From contig CM067109.1 of assembly GCA_034008185.1 (NCBI GenBank), forward strand, positions 868,001 to 932,000: a DNA stretch of 64,000 bases, in the 5' to 3' direction. The position numbers and the translations under genes are program-made. Position 1 is the first letter of the stretch; every line of letters begins with the position of its first letter. A model generated the notes under the pieces. That model saw only the letters and a list, made by a program, of their open reading frames with translations. It was not told the DNA's origin and did no database searches. This stretch comes from Gorsachius magnificus. Its lineage: Eukaryota > Chordata > Aves > Pelecaniformes > Ardeidae. This document shows, piece after piece, positions 55,768-64,000 of the stretch.

Positions 55768-56117
55768 CAGGAAAGGATGAAATGTGGGATTAACAGCTCT
55801 GGGCAACAATCTGGGAAAATCTGTTGGCTGCTCAAAGATCTTGAATGGGTAATACGGAGATTTTGTGAAATTAGGATTTTGAAGTGCTGCTTCGTAGCAG
55901 TCTGTGCTAGGCATATGGCTAACCCAGTCCTGATCTCTCAGATACCCAAGTCCATGACAAGAGCTGGAAGATGCTGTGAGACTCTCCCTTTTCCCCCCTA
56001 GAAATGTATTTTCTGAATGTGAAGAAATTCTATAAATATCCCACAGTAAAATACCTAAGGGTAATAATAAAGGATAGAACGTGCTGAGATGGCAAAAGGC
56101 AGTACTGTGGGTCAGAA
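55768..56117. other. Single-copy spacer before the 44-bp array
   Basis: Mixed composition with no gene. The last 18 bases (AGTACTGTGGGTCAGAA) are a degraded edge unit of the array. Confidence 0.4.
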
Positions 56118-57731
56118 GTACCGTGCCCTTGGTGTTCATCCCTCGTAGCCACGGGGCAGGAGTACCGTGCCCTTGGTGTCCATCCCTTGTAGCCGTGGGT
56201 CAGGAGTACCGTGCCCTTGGTGTCCATCCCTCCTAGCCACGGGGCAGAAGTACCGTGCCCTTGGTGTTCATCCCTCGTAGCCACGGGGCAGGAGTACCGT
56301 GCCCTTGGTGTCCATCCCTCCTAGCCACGGGGCAGGAGTACCGTGCCCTTGGTGTCCATCCCTCGTAGCCCGGGGCAGGAGTACCGTGCCCTTGGTGTCC
56401 ATCCCTCCTAGCCGTGGGTCAGGAGTACCGTGCCCTTGGTGTCCATCCCTCGTAGCCACGGGGCAGAAGTACCATGCCCTTGGTGTCCATCCCTCGTAGC
56501 CGTGGGGCAGAAGTACCGTGCCCTTGGTGTCCATCCCTCATAGCCGTGGGGCAGAAGTACCGTGCCCTTGGTGTCCATCCCTCGTAGCCACGGGGCAGAA
56601 GTACCGTGCCCTTGGTGTCCATCCCTCGTAGCCACGGGGCAGAAGTACCGTGCCCTTGGTGTTCATCCCTCGTAGCCACGGGGCAGGAGTACCGTGCCCT
56701 TGGTGTCCATCCCTCCTAGCCGACGGGTCAGGAGTACCGTGCCCTTGGTGTCCATCCCTCCTAGCCGTGGGTCAGGAGTACCGTGCCCTTGGTGTCCATC
56801 CCTCGTAGCCACGGGGCAGAAGTACCGTGCCCTTGGTGTCCATCCCTCGTAGCCGTGGGGCAGGAGTACCGTGCCCTTGGTGTCCATCCCTCGTAGCCTC
56901 GGGGCAGATGTACCGTGCCCTTGGTGTTCTTCCCTCGTAGCCGTGGTGCAGGAGTACCGTGCCCTTTGTGTCCATCCCTCGTAGCCGTGGGGCAGTAGTA
57001 CCGTGCCCTTGGTGTCCATCCCTCATAGCCGTGGGGCAGAAGTACCGTGCCCTTGGTGTCCATCCCTCGTAGCCACGGGGCAGAAGTACCGTGCCCTTGG
57101 TGTCCATCCCTCGTAGCCGTGGGGCAGAAGTACCGTGCCCTTGGTGTCCATCCCTCTAGCCACGGGGCAGGAGTACCGTGCCCTTGGTGTCCATCCCTTG
57201 TAGCCGTGGGTCAGGAGTACCGTTCCCTTGGTGTCCATCCCTCGTAGCCGTGGGGCAGAAGTACCATGCCCTTTGTGTCCATCCCTCGTAGCCGTGGGGC
57301 AGAAGTACCGTGCCCTTGGTGTCCATCCCTCGTAGCCGTGGGGCAGAAGTACCGTGCCCTTGGTGTCCATCCCTCGTAGCCACGGGGCAGAAGTACCGTG
57401 CCCTTGGTGTTCATCCCTCGTAGCCACGGGGCAGGAGTACCGTGCCCTTGGTGTCCATCCCTCATAGCCGTGGGGCAGGAGTACCGTGCCCTTGGTGTCC
57501 ATCCCTCGTAGCCGTGGGTCAGGAGTACCGTGCCCTTGGTGTCCATCCCTTGTAGCCGTGGGTCAGGAGTACCGTGCCCTTGGTGTCCATCCCTCCTAGC
57601 CCGGGGCAGGAGTACCGTGCCCTTGGTGTCCATCCCTCGTAGCCTCGGGGCAGGAGTACCGTGCCCTTGGTGTCCATCCCTCCTAGCCACGGGGCAGGAG
57701 TACCGTGCCCTTGGTGTCCATCCCTCGTAGC
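56118..57731. repeat. Large 44-bp minisatellite, about 37 copies
   Basis: The unit runs GTACCGTGCCCTTGGTGTCC then ATCCCTCGTAGCCACGGGGC then AGAA. About 37 copies fill 1.6 kb with high identity. Variation is limited to a few positions: GCCACGGGG, GCCGTGGGG or GCCGTGGGT; CAGAA or CAGGA; GTCC or GTTC; CTCGTAG, CTCCTAG, CTTGTAG or CTCATAG. A few units are shorter or longer by one or two bases. On the minus strand the unit has no stop in any phase, and since 44 is not a multiple of three, a frame passes through all three phases and repeats every 132 bp (44 residues). This produces several open frames of 75-189 codons that are not genes. Confidence 0.97.
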
Positions 57732-58480
57732 TGTTGCGTCCCCAGCTGCAGAAAGGCGCCCTACGCCTTCGCTGCTTCACAAGCCTCAGGTTCCTTTCCC
57801 CTTAACTTTGGACACCGTGTTTCCCCCTACGGTGGCTGTGCATGCACTTGTGAGCAGTCAGGGTCCCATGGTGAGGCACAGGAGGGTCTGATTTGGTAAA
57901 CAATTAAGGTTTTTTGTGTCAAATTATTTGTCAGCTGTTGAGTTCCTGCCACTGTCCAACCAAGGGTGTGCAGCACCTTGGCAATGGCTGGGTCAGCGGG
58001 AGATCAGGAGACAGAGGTGAAGTTTGATGGGAGGGCTGGCTGTGTTTCTGAGAAGAGCTGGATGTCTTGAATTACCTTCCCTTGTTTCGGCCTGAATAAA
58101 TTTTTCCCCACAGAACAATTTTCAAAGAATCTCGGTGCATCCCTTGACATTTTTCAGAAGCAAGACCCAAGCGATCGTTTTCTCATGGTACGCTTGGAAA
58201 TGGGGCCCAAAGATTAAAAGTTTGGCCAGTTCCAAGAGCAGCACCTGAGCTCCGTGGCTCAGGGCTTTCACTCGGAGGGAAGGGAGAGGACGGTGGTGAA
58301 CCGCATCCCACTGCTCAGGGAGGTCCAGGCCCGGGTTTGGTCCAGACCCACCAAACCCCGTTTTATGGGACAAGAATTGCACAGTGACTGCTAAAGCACA
58401 GCGATCTCCAGGGCCAGAAGCTTTTCCATGAATTAACCTTGTCCTCTCTGGGGTGTGGGTGCATAAGGGAGTTCTTAGTA
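57732..58480. other. Single-copy sequence
   Basis: 57895-57940 and 58090-58130 are AT-rich. No gene or repeat family is recognised. Confidence 0.3.
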
Positions 58481-58790
58481 AATGCCACGGGTCCTCGTGT
58501 TGGGTACCCCAAACCACAAACCCAAATGCAATGAGAAATTACTTCCAGTTTCTAATAATGTCTCCCTGACGTGTTGCACCTTCCTTAAGACCAATAGTCA
58601 GGAAGCACCTTGTTGCTGCCGCAAAGATTATGATAACACTCCAACCTGTTTTAAAGTTGAGGAAGAGTGTCATTATCAAAATGTCATTCTAGCATGCATG
58701 CTGGCTGCTGAGATGTCTTTATGCTGCCTTTGCTACCAGAAAAAAAAAAAAACCCAAACATTTTCTGCATAAGCTTAGTCTTTCTGACCT
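58480..58790. promoter_or_regulatory. Moderately AT-rich segment, weak regulatory candidate
   Basis: Contains AATGAGAAATTACTTCC, GATTATGATAACACTCC and a CATGCATG palindrome near 58693-58700, then an A-run at 58740-58751. The 96-codon plus frame across it (58482-58772) has many Cys but no recognisable domain. Weak call. Confidence 0.25.
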
Positions 58791-58998
58791 GTTTGCACCC
58801 ACCGTTTCAAGCTAGCGCAGCCTAGAGCACCTCCTCGGCCTCCAAACCTGGACATGGGCACCCTGCCATGGGCGACCACCAGCCAGCCTGCGGCAGTGGG
58901 TAGCACCGCTCTCTGGCCTGCGCTCCTCCCCGACCCGTGAACGTGGGGGCTGCGGCTGGATACAGGGCTCGTGGCCACCACCGCACAGGCAACGTGCT
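58791..58998. other. GC-rich spacer
   Basis: Nothing recognisable. Confidence 0.3.
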
Positions 58999-59131
58999 GA
59001 TGGACAGGCTCCCTCGGGATGGACAGGCTCCTTCATGATGGACAGGCTCCCTCGGGATGGACAGGCTCCTTCATGATGGACAGGCTCCTTTGTGATGGAC
59101 AGGCTCCCTTGGGATGGACAGGCTCCCTCCT
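58999..59131. repeat. Seven copies of a 19-bp unit
   Basis: The unit is GATGGACAGGCTCCCTCGG. Variants end CTCCTTCAT, CTCCTTTGT or CTCCCTTGG, and the first four copies alternate CCCTCGG, CTTCAT, CCCTCGG, CTTCAT, which suggests a 38-bp duplication. Short frames across it are not genes. Confidence 0.92.
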
Positions 59132-59870
59132 TACGGACGGAAAAAGCATGTGCTTTTACGGCACCCCACGTTTGGCCGATCAGCTCTCACCCAAGCATGT
59201 AAACCCCCATCCGCCCCGTTACCTCTGGTGGGGCAGGTAGCATATTGCGTGATTCGATGCAATGATAATGCAATAAAAATAAATAATATTTATTAATACT
59301 AAATACCCCCGTTGTCTTACCACCAAGGTTCGACGAAAAGGGAAGTTTTGCCCCTATTGCATGGCTGAGAACTGAAGCAGAAAGCGTTAATCGCGGAATA
59401 GCTTCGGTATTAATTCGGAGGTGACTGGCCCTATATGAGAGCGTAGCCAGGACATACACTGGGCAAATGAGGTGCAGACAAAGGTATCGCTCTGTTTTGA
59501 GAGTCTGGAGCTCCTACCACCCTACGGTGGATCCGTACCTGTGCCGGGAACCCAGATGGAGGACAGAAAAGCCATGCGTCTTTATTAGCAGCCGCCGCGC
59601 AGCAGCTGGGCAGGGAGCAGGGAGGGCTGAGCAATTATTTTTGCCGTACCTGTCCCAGGGAGAGGCATATTGTGCCGGGATGGTGCTATGGCTTGTTCGA
59701 GGCTCCCAGAGATGGATGAAACTCATTACACTTCTGCCGAGTCAGCAGTCTGACGCCGATGCCGCGTGGTCTGGCTGGTATTTTCTCCCCGGGGGAACGC
59801 GCACCAGAAGCTTAGTGGAAAAGCAAGGGCACTGCTTTCGAAATCTATTACTTAAAGATTCGGGGGGGGG
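59132..59870. other. Mixed single-copy sequence
   Basis: 59250-59310 is AT-rich (AATAAAAATAAATAATATTT). The rest has intermediate GC and a G-run near 59862-59871. No gene is recognised. Confidence 0.32.
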
Positions 59871-60290
59871 GGCGATGGCAGGTTTTTACATTCGATGACA
59901 ATTTTCCAGGCTTTCTATACTGGGTCATGTGGGAAAGTTAATGGGAATTAGCAAAAGGTGTGAATTTATACTGAGTCAGTTAAATTAAGCCACTGTAGAA
60001 ACATGCGCATTTGGAATTAAAGTGACCTTAACCTGACATAACTTGATTTTCTGCAATATGAGGCGATTAAACTGAATTAAGGCCATCTGAATTCTAAGCA
60101 GGGACGTGGTCAGACACTCACTCCAGGAAAGCCCGTGCTTTGGGACGTTCCCACTTAATAAAACCACATTCCCACATGGTTTTGCGGGGTCCGGCAGCCC
60201 AGAGGATTTCTTTTGCTGGGCTGGTAAATATGTCTGTGTTCTGAAATCAAGCTAGCAAGGGAAAGGCAAATCACCTCGTTTGAAAAGCGC
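59870..60290. promoter_or_regulatory. AT-rich island with T-box-like and AP-1-like sites
   Basis: Contains the T-box consensus half-site AGGTGTGA at 59956-59963 and an AP-1 core TGAGTCA at 59972-59978, 8 bp apart, then GTTAAATTAAGCC and GGAATTAAAGTGACC. No convincing frame. Regulatory role inferred from motif clustering. Confidence 0.38.
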
Positions 60291-61200
60291 AGTTTGCACT
60301 CTCCAAGGGGTCTGCCAGAGCAGTTAATGCTGCGGGGTGGGTCTGGGAACCAGAAGGGAGCGGGGAGGGGGGGTGAAGGGGGATGCACGTGAACAGGCAA
60401 GCCAAGAAAGAAACCAGGATGCTTTAGACAACAAACCATGTCCAGCTGGGATGGGTCTCCGGGGATCCCCGCCGCCTGCCCGGACCGGGAGGGATAACGC
60501 AGCTTCGCAGTGCAAAGCACTTGATTTGCAGCTTTTACTTGGATTTCATGCAACAATTTCTTGGTGCACTGAGACTTTGCACTGATGTTCCTGCTTCCCG
60601 GGGGGTGATAGTGATCCTATTCGCTTGATCTTTCAAATAAATTGTATGTAGACATGGATGTATATGTATGTATGCATAAGTGTGTATGAATTACCCTCCC
60701 CTGGCTATGTATACATGGGTGTATCTGCCTGGTTTTCTCTCCTGTTCCTCAACATTAAATACAAAATGATCAAATAGGTATCCACATTCACAAATATTAA
60801 CTACTCATAGCAATCACTATTATATATTCATTTTCAAATAGTGAGCCATCCTAAATAACCGCTGATGTTATTATTCCATTTCAAACCAGCTCTCAAACCA
60901 AGCTGATCATTTTTTCAGTGATTCCTGTGCCCTTACAAGTGCCAAGGGGGCTCAAACCAGCGCTGCCTGGGGAGCCAAGCTGGGAACGACCACCAAAACC
61001 TCTTGGCGTTGTGCCTGTCCTTTAGTTGCGTGATTATTGCTTTAGCTGCCGAAAGAACTCGTTAAAAACACCAACTCTCTTGCTGCGAGAGACGGCCGAT
61101 GGGCAGGGGGCTGCGTGCCCACGTGGTGGTTCCATCTCTTCCCCCGTTTTGCCGGCCGGCCGTGCCGCGTCCCCAGCCAGTGGCTGGCTGGCTTTGGGAA
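60291..61200. other. Mixed sequence with TATG-rich patch
   Basis: 60640-60710 is an irregular GTAT/TGTATG-rich patch resembling a degraded microsatellite. 60740-60910 is AT-rich. 61090-61200 is GC-rich with CGGCCGGCCG. No gene is recognised. Confidence 0.32.
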
Positions 61201-61670
61201 TAGCAGGGTGTCTGCCGCCGCGGTTCGCTTTGGGTTCTTAATGAAAACATATTGCTGTAGTCATGCGGTTACTGCAGCGTGAGCAGACGGGAGGCTAATA
61301 AGGACATTATTGGGGAAAACATATATGAGCCAGGACGACACATCCCTTTCCCAACATATAAACATACCGGGATGATAAAGGTGTCTGCCAGTCCCCGATA
61401 ACTACAGGCTGTGCATCAAACGCAGTGGCGTGGACAGTAATGCCATTCCCATGACTAATGCCACAGGAATATCTAATAGCATCGGGTCCCAAAATACCTC
61501 TTTTTTACCTGCACTTTTTTTGGCCTCATATTTCTATTCTGTCGTTCCAATATTCGTTGTTCCTAATATAATTTAAAAACTTCCTGCTTTGATTATGTTA
61601 TTCATTATACCCTATTAGTGAAAACAAAATTACTCAAATGAACCTATTAGGACATGACAGGGAGCTGCCG
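61200..61670. promoter_or_regulatory. AT-rich island, candidate conserved non-coding element
   Basis: Contains GGCTAATAAGGACATTATTG, ATGATAAAGGTG, TATCTAATAGCATCG and CCTAATATAATTTAAAAAC. It sits just upstream of the 62.0-kb hairpin, with a GC-rich spacer between. Regulatory role inferred. Confidence 0.36.
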
Positions 61671-62002
61671 ACACGAGGGGAAGTTCCGAGGGTTCTCCTG
61701 TTGGGATGCATGCAGCCGCTCTTCTCTATTACCGTGTCATGGGCACGGGGTGCACGGGGGCTGAGTTGCGGGGGGGCACCGGGCTCTGCCGAAGACGGTG
61801 GGTGCTGCCGGGTGTGCAGGAGCTCCTTGGGTGCGATGGGCTCGTGGGGCCGGAGAGCAGCCCAGGAAGGTCCCTTAAGGGCAGCGGCGCCTCATAGTAC
61901 CTCTGTTTTAGGCAAAAAAAAAGCAAGAGGAGGCGGAGAGGGCTCCCGGCTGTCCTGAAGGTCAAGAGCGACCCAGCCTTACAGCTCCTCTGGGTCCCTG
62001 GG
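61671..62002. other. GC-rich spacer
   Basis: GC-rich with an A-run near 61914-61922. Nothing recognisable. Confidence 0.33.
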
Positions 62003-62126
62003 GAAATATGCCCCGAGGAAGGGTGCTGTTAAATAGCCATTCTGGGGGACACCTGAAGCCCCACGTTTCCTTCAGGTGTGCCCCGGAATGGCTATTTAAC
62101 ACGCACCCTTCCTCGGGGCATATTTC
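62003..62126 (+). repeat. Near-perfect 124-bp inverted repeat (long hairpin)
   Basis: Left arm 62003-62058 (56 nt, starting GAAATATGCCCCGAGG and ending ACACCTGAAG), loop 62059-62069 (11 nt), right arm 62070-62126 (57 nt). Aligned, the arms differ by two substitutions and one extra base near 62102. In a plus-strand RNA one substitution becomes a U:G pair and the other a G:G mismatch; in a minus-strand RNA the first would be a C:A mismatch, so the plus-strand fold is slightly better. No target-site duplication, coding potential or known repeat family is evident. It could be a small-RNA precursor, a fold-back mobile element, or a recent local inverted duplication. Confidence 0.95.
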
Positions 62127-62660
62127 GGCTCTCCCGCTGGAGCCAGGCTCCCGGCTGCTTTCCAGCAGGCTCCCTCTGCCTGGCCAAAGCCCGAGCCCTC
62201 CCGCTGCCCCCGTGCCCAGCAGGGCCCTTGCACGGCTCTTGGGGCTCTCCAGTTCCCCCGTACCCTCGGTGGCAGGGGGAGGCAAGCAGGGGTTGCCCCC
62301 AGCAATATATATTTGCCATTACTGACCCGCACGTATAGATGCCATTCGCTTCTACAGGCACAGCCATGGCATTTATTCTTCACCGAAATAGGACAGCCCA
62401 AGGGAATGAGAGGAATTTACCTAAGCGCTACACGTTTAAGGTCCTGGTTTTCCCCTGGGTTCAAGGATTTAAAGCGAAAGTTGATTCAAATGAGAATAAA
62501 TGGAAATGTTAGCCAGCCAGCACCTGCAGAAGGAAGGTAAATGTGGTACCCAGTGCAGAGACAGGCTGGAGGTGGCAGAGGGGATGGGTCCAGCAACACC
62601 ACAAACTTCTGGACAGAGCTGAAAATCCCCTGTGCCGGCTGAAAAACCTGCGAGCCAGGG
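62127..62660. other. GC-rich then mixed spacer
   Basis: No gene is recognised. Frames that read through the hairpin are artefacts. Confidence 0.35.
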
Positions 62661-63330
62661 GCCTAGGCTGTAAATGCCCGTGGCCCCTTCATTTCCAGCG
62701 GTAACGGAGCAAACCTTCCTCCTCCTCCTTCTTCTCGCCCTCTCTTTTTTAGTGTTTCAAAGGCTGAAATTTGTGTTTTGTTCGGCAGCTAAAAGGAAAC
62801 GTGTCCCAATTACAGCAAAGGCGCATTATGGCCGCGGAAAGCAGCAGCCATTGTGCTTTTCTTGAAAGTTGCCTTAAAAGATTTAATTTATATTTGTGAT
62901 GATGGGTGAAATTTTTTATTTAAAAAAAAAAAAGAATCAGCTGTCAGTGCCGGCGATTTTAATTCCCTATTCACTAATGTTTAATAATACCATTATATAA
63001 TAATACATTAAGAAGCAAAATAAGACAACCCACTTCATTTTGCTTTGGTCTGCCTTGAGGACCGGCACTTGAAGCCTACAGATGAAAGGCTAATACTTTT
63101 ATCCCTTAAACTACTCAGTCAGCCCCTGAAACTAAAGGACTTAAAGGAGAATAATTGGCTCTTTACAGAAGAAGAGCAGAACAATGCGCTCTCGGCCTCT
63201 CAAGTTCTGTTTTGCATCTGTCTCCATATTCATTCTCTTTGAATAAACAAATTAAATAATGTTACCTAAAGAACTGGATCACAAAAATGCGCTCTCTTTG
63301 CACTTTGTTCAAAATTAATTTCCAGATGGC
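62660..63330. promoter_or_regulatory. Strong AT-rich island, candidate conserved non-coding element
   Basis: About 600 bp, AT-rich, with GTCCCAATTACAGC, AAAAGATTTAATTTATATTTG, GTTTAATAATACC, ATAATTGGC and AAAATTAATTTCCAG. An E-box CAGATG at 63323-63328 lies next to a GATA word TTATCT at 63333-63338. An A-run sits at about 62922-62933. The longest frame is about 65 codons. Regulatory role inferred. Confidence 0.43.
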
Positions 63331-64000
63331 CGTTATCTTATGTTCTGGCCAAGGCGGAGGAGAAGCTCTTGGCCCGCGTGAACCACAACCGAGGGCGGAG
63401 GGGGGAACTGTCACTTCATCTTCCTGTGTATTAATTGTAAAGACACCACAAGCTGATGCCCATGAACACCAAGGGGAGGACGGGGCCGCGTTGCCTTTCA
63501 GACACTCTAACTGTGCAGCGTGCGCAGGGGGGGGGGGGGGGGACGCCGGAGGAAACCCGGGCGCGTTTGTACGGGCGATTTTTGTTCCCGTCCTGCAATG
63601 CATAGAGGACGCCGTCGCCTGGGAGAGAGCGCTTGTGTGCTCCATCTTGTTTCAGCAAGGGCAGGCGCAGGCTCCTGGATGTTGGCTGTGACCAGTGTAC
63701 ACTCGCCAAACCTTGATCGAGGCTCAGTGCCAAGAGGATTTCATCTAGCTGAAGCAAGAATTCAATGTTCACTCGAGCTGAAAACATCCCTGTGCTGTGG
63801 CCAGCACAAGGTTATAAACACTTATGTCCTACTTAAGCCCTATTTTGAGACTGTGAATGTGACTTAAATGTTCTGCAGGCTGAATAACAATCCTCGCGGC
63901 AAAGGTGAGTTCCAGCCTGGGTCTTTGGGCACGTTATATCTATTTTTTTAGACTCCTTTTTTAAGTCGCTGCATGTACTTGTTCCGTACTTGCTCTATTT
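63331..64000. other. Mixed sequence with a G-run and a consensus splice donor
   Basis: A G-run of about 16 lies at 63527-63542. At 63902-63910 the sequence AAG|GTGAGT is a full consensus 5' splice site, with an acceptor-like TTCTGCAG ending at 63878, giving a 26-nt potential micro-exon. The pyrimidine tract is weak and no reading frame is supported, so this is not called as an exon. The plus frame 63520-63867 has no domain. Confidence 0.25.

Noticed and set aside
56030..57780. Many minus-strand frames sharing a GMDTKGTVLLP-type peptide
   Set aside because: Product of the stop-free 44-bp minisatellite; the frame passes through all three phases, so it is not a protein family.

Overview
This window looks like vertebrate, and specifically bird, nuclear DNA. 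The strongest evidence is at least sixteen copies or pieces of the avian CR1 LINE. They show the familiar 3' end (a 'GGTTGGAAAAGACC...TCGAGTCCAACC' block) and a tail of ATTCTATG units, on both strands. The background is GC-rich (long G and C runs, many CpG-dense stretches), with AT-rich islands set into it. There are no operons, bacterial-type genes, tRNA or rRNA genes, or CRISPR arrays.

I find no protein-coding gene that I can defend. The long open frames are explained by low-complexity DNA (33.9-34.9 kb, 43.8-44.8 kb), by a stop-free 44-bp minisatellite (56.1-57.7 kb), by high GC content, or by CR1 pieces that give the same peptide in several frames. Two weak coding or splicing signals are listed as low-confidence candidates: a 130-bp minus-strand first-exon-like segment near 22.0 kb and a consensus splice donor at 63.9 kb.

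Layout: GC-rich single-copy DNA alternates with AT-rich islands of about 250-700 bp. The clearest islands are near 0.54-0.88, 4.1-4.6, 6.8-7.6, 14.6-14.9, 23.5-23.9, 27.4-27.8, 32.9-33.5, 39.1-39.5, 42.4-42.7, 46.5-47.1, 47.6-48.1, 51.0-51.6, 59.9-60.3, 61.2-61.7 and 62.7-63.3 kb. They are rich in TAATTA, octamer-like, GATA, TCF/LEF-like and T-box-like words. This pattern is typical of a regulatory desert around a developmental gene, but conservation cannot be tested from one sequence, so the enhancer reading is an inference. Tandem arrays lie between the islands: a pentamer satellite growing from a CR1 tail (1.66-1.90 kb), a 36-bp triplet (19.2 kb), a 20-bp array (31.1 kb), a CAGCTCC-type array (34.0-34.5 kb), a 27-bp array (38.7 kb), a C-rich hexamer (43.9-44.2 kb), a 20-bp array with an 80-bp higher-order unit (45.1 kb), pentamer and decamer arrays (46.2-46.3 kb), the large 44-bp array (56.1-57.7 kb) and a 19-bp array (59.0 kb).

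The most unusual single object is a nearly perfect 124-bp hairpin at 62003-62126: arms of 56 and 57 nt, an 11-nt loop, two substitutions and one single-base bulge. It matches no repeat family I recognise and is the best candidate for an undescribed element, either a structured or small-RNA precursor or a fold-back mobile element.
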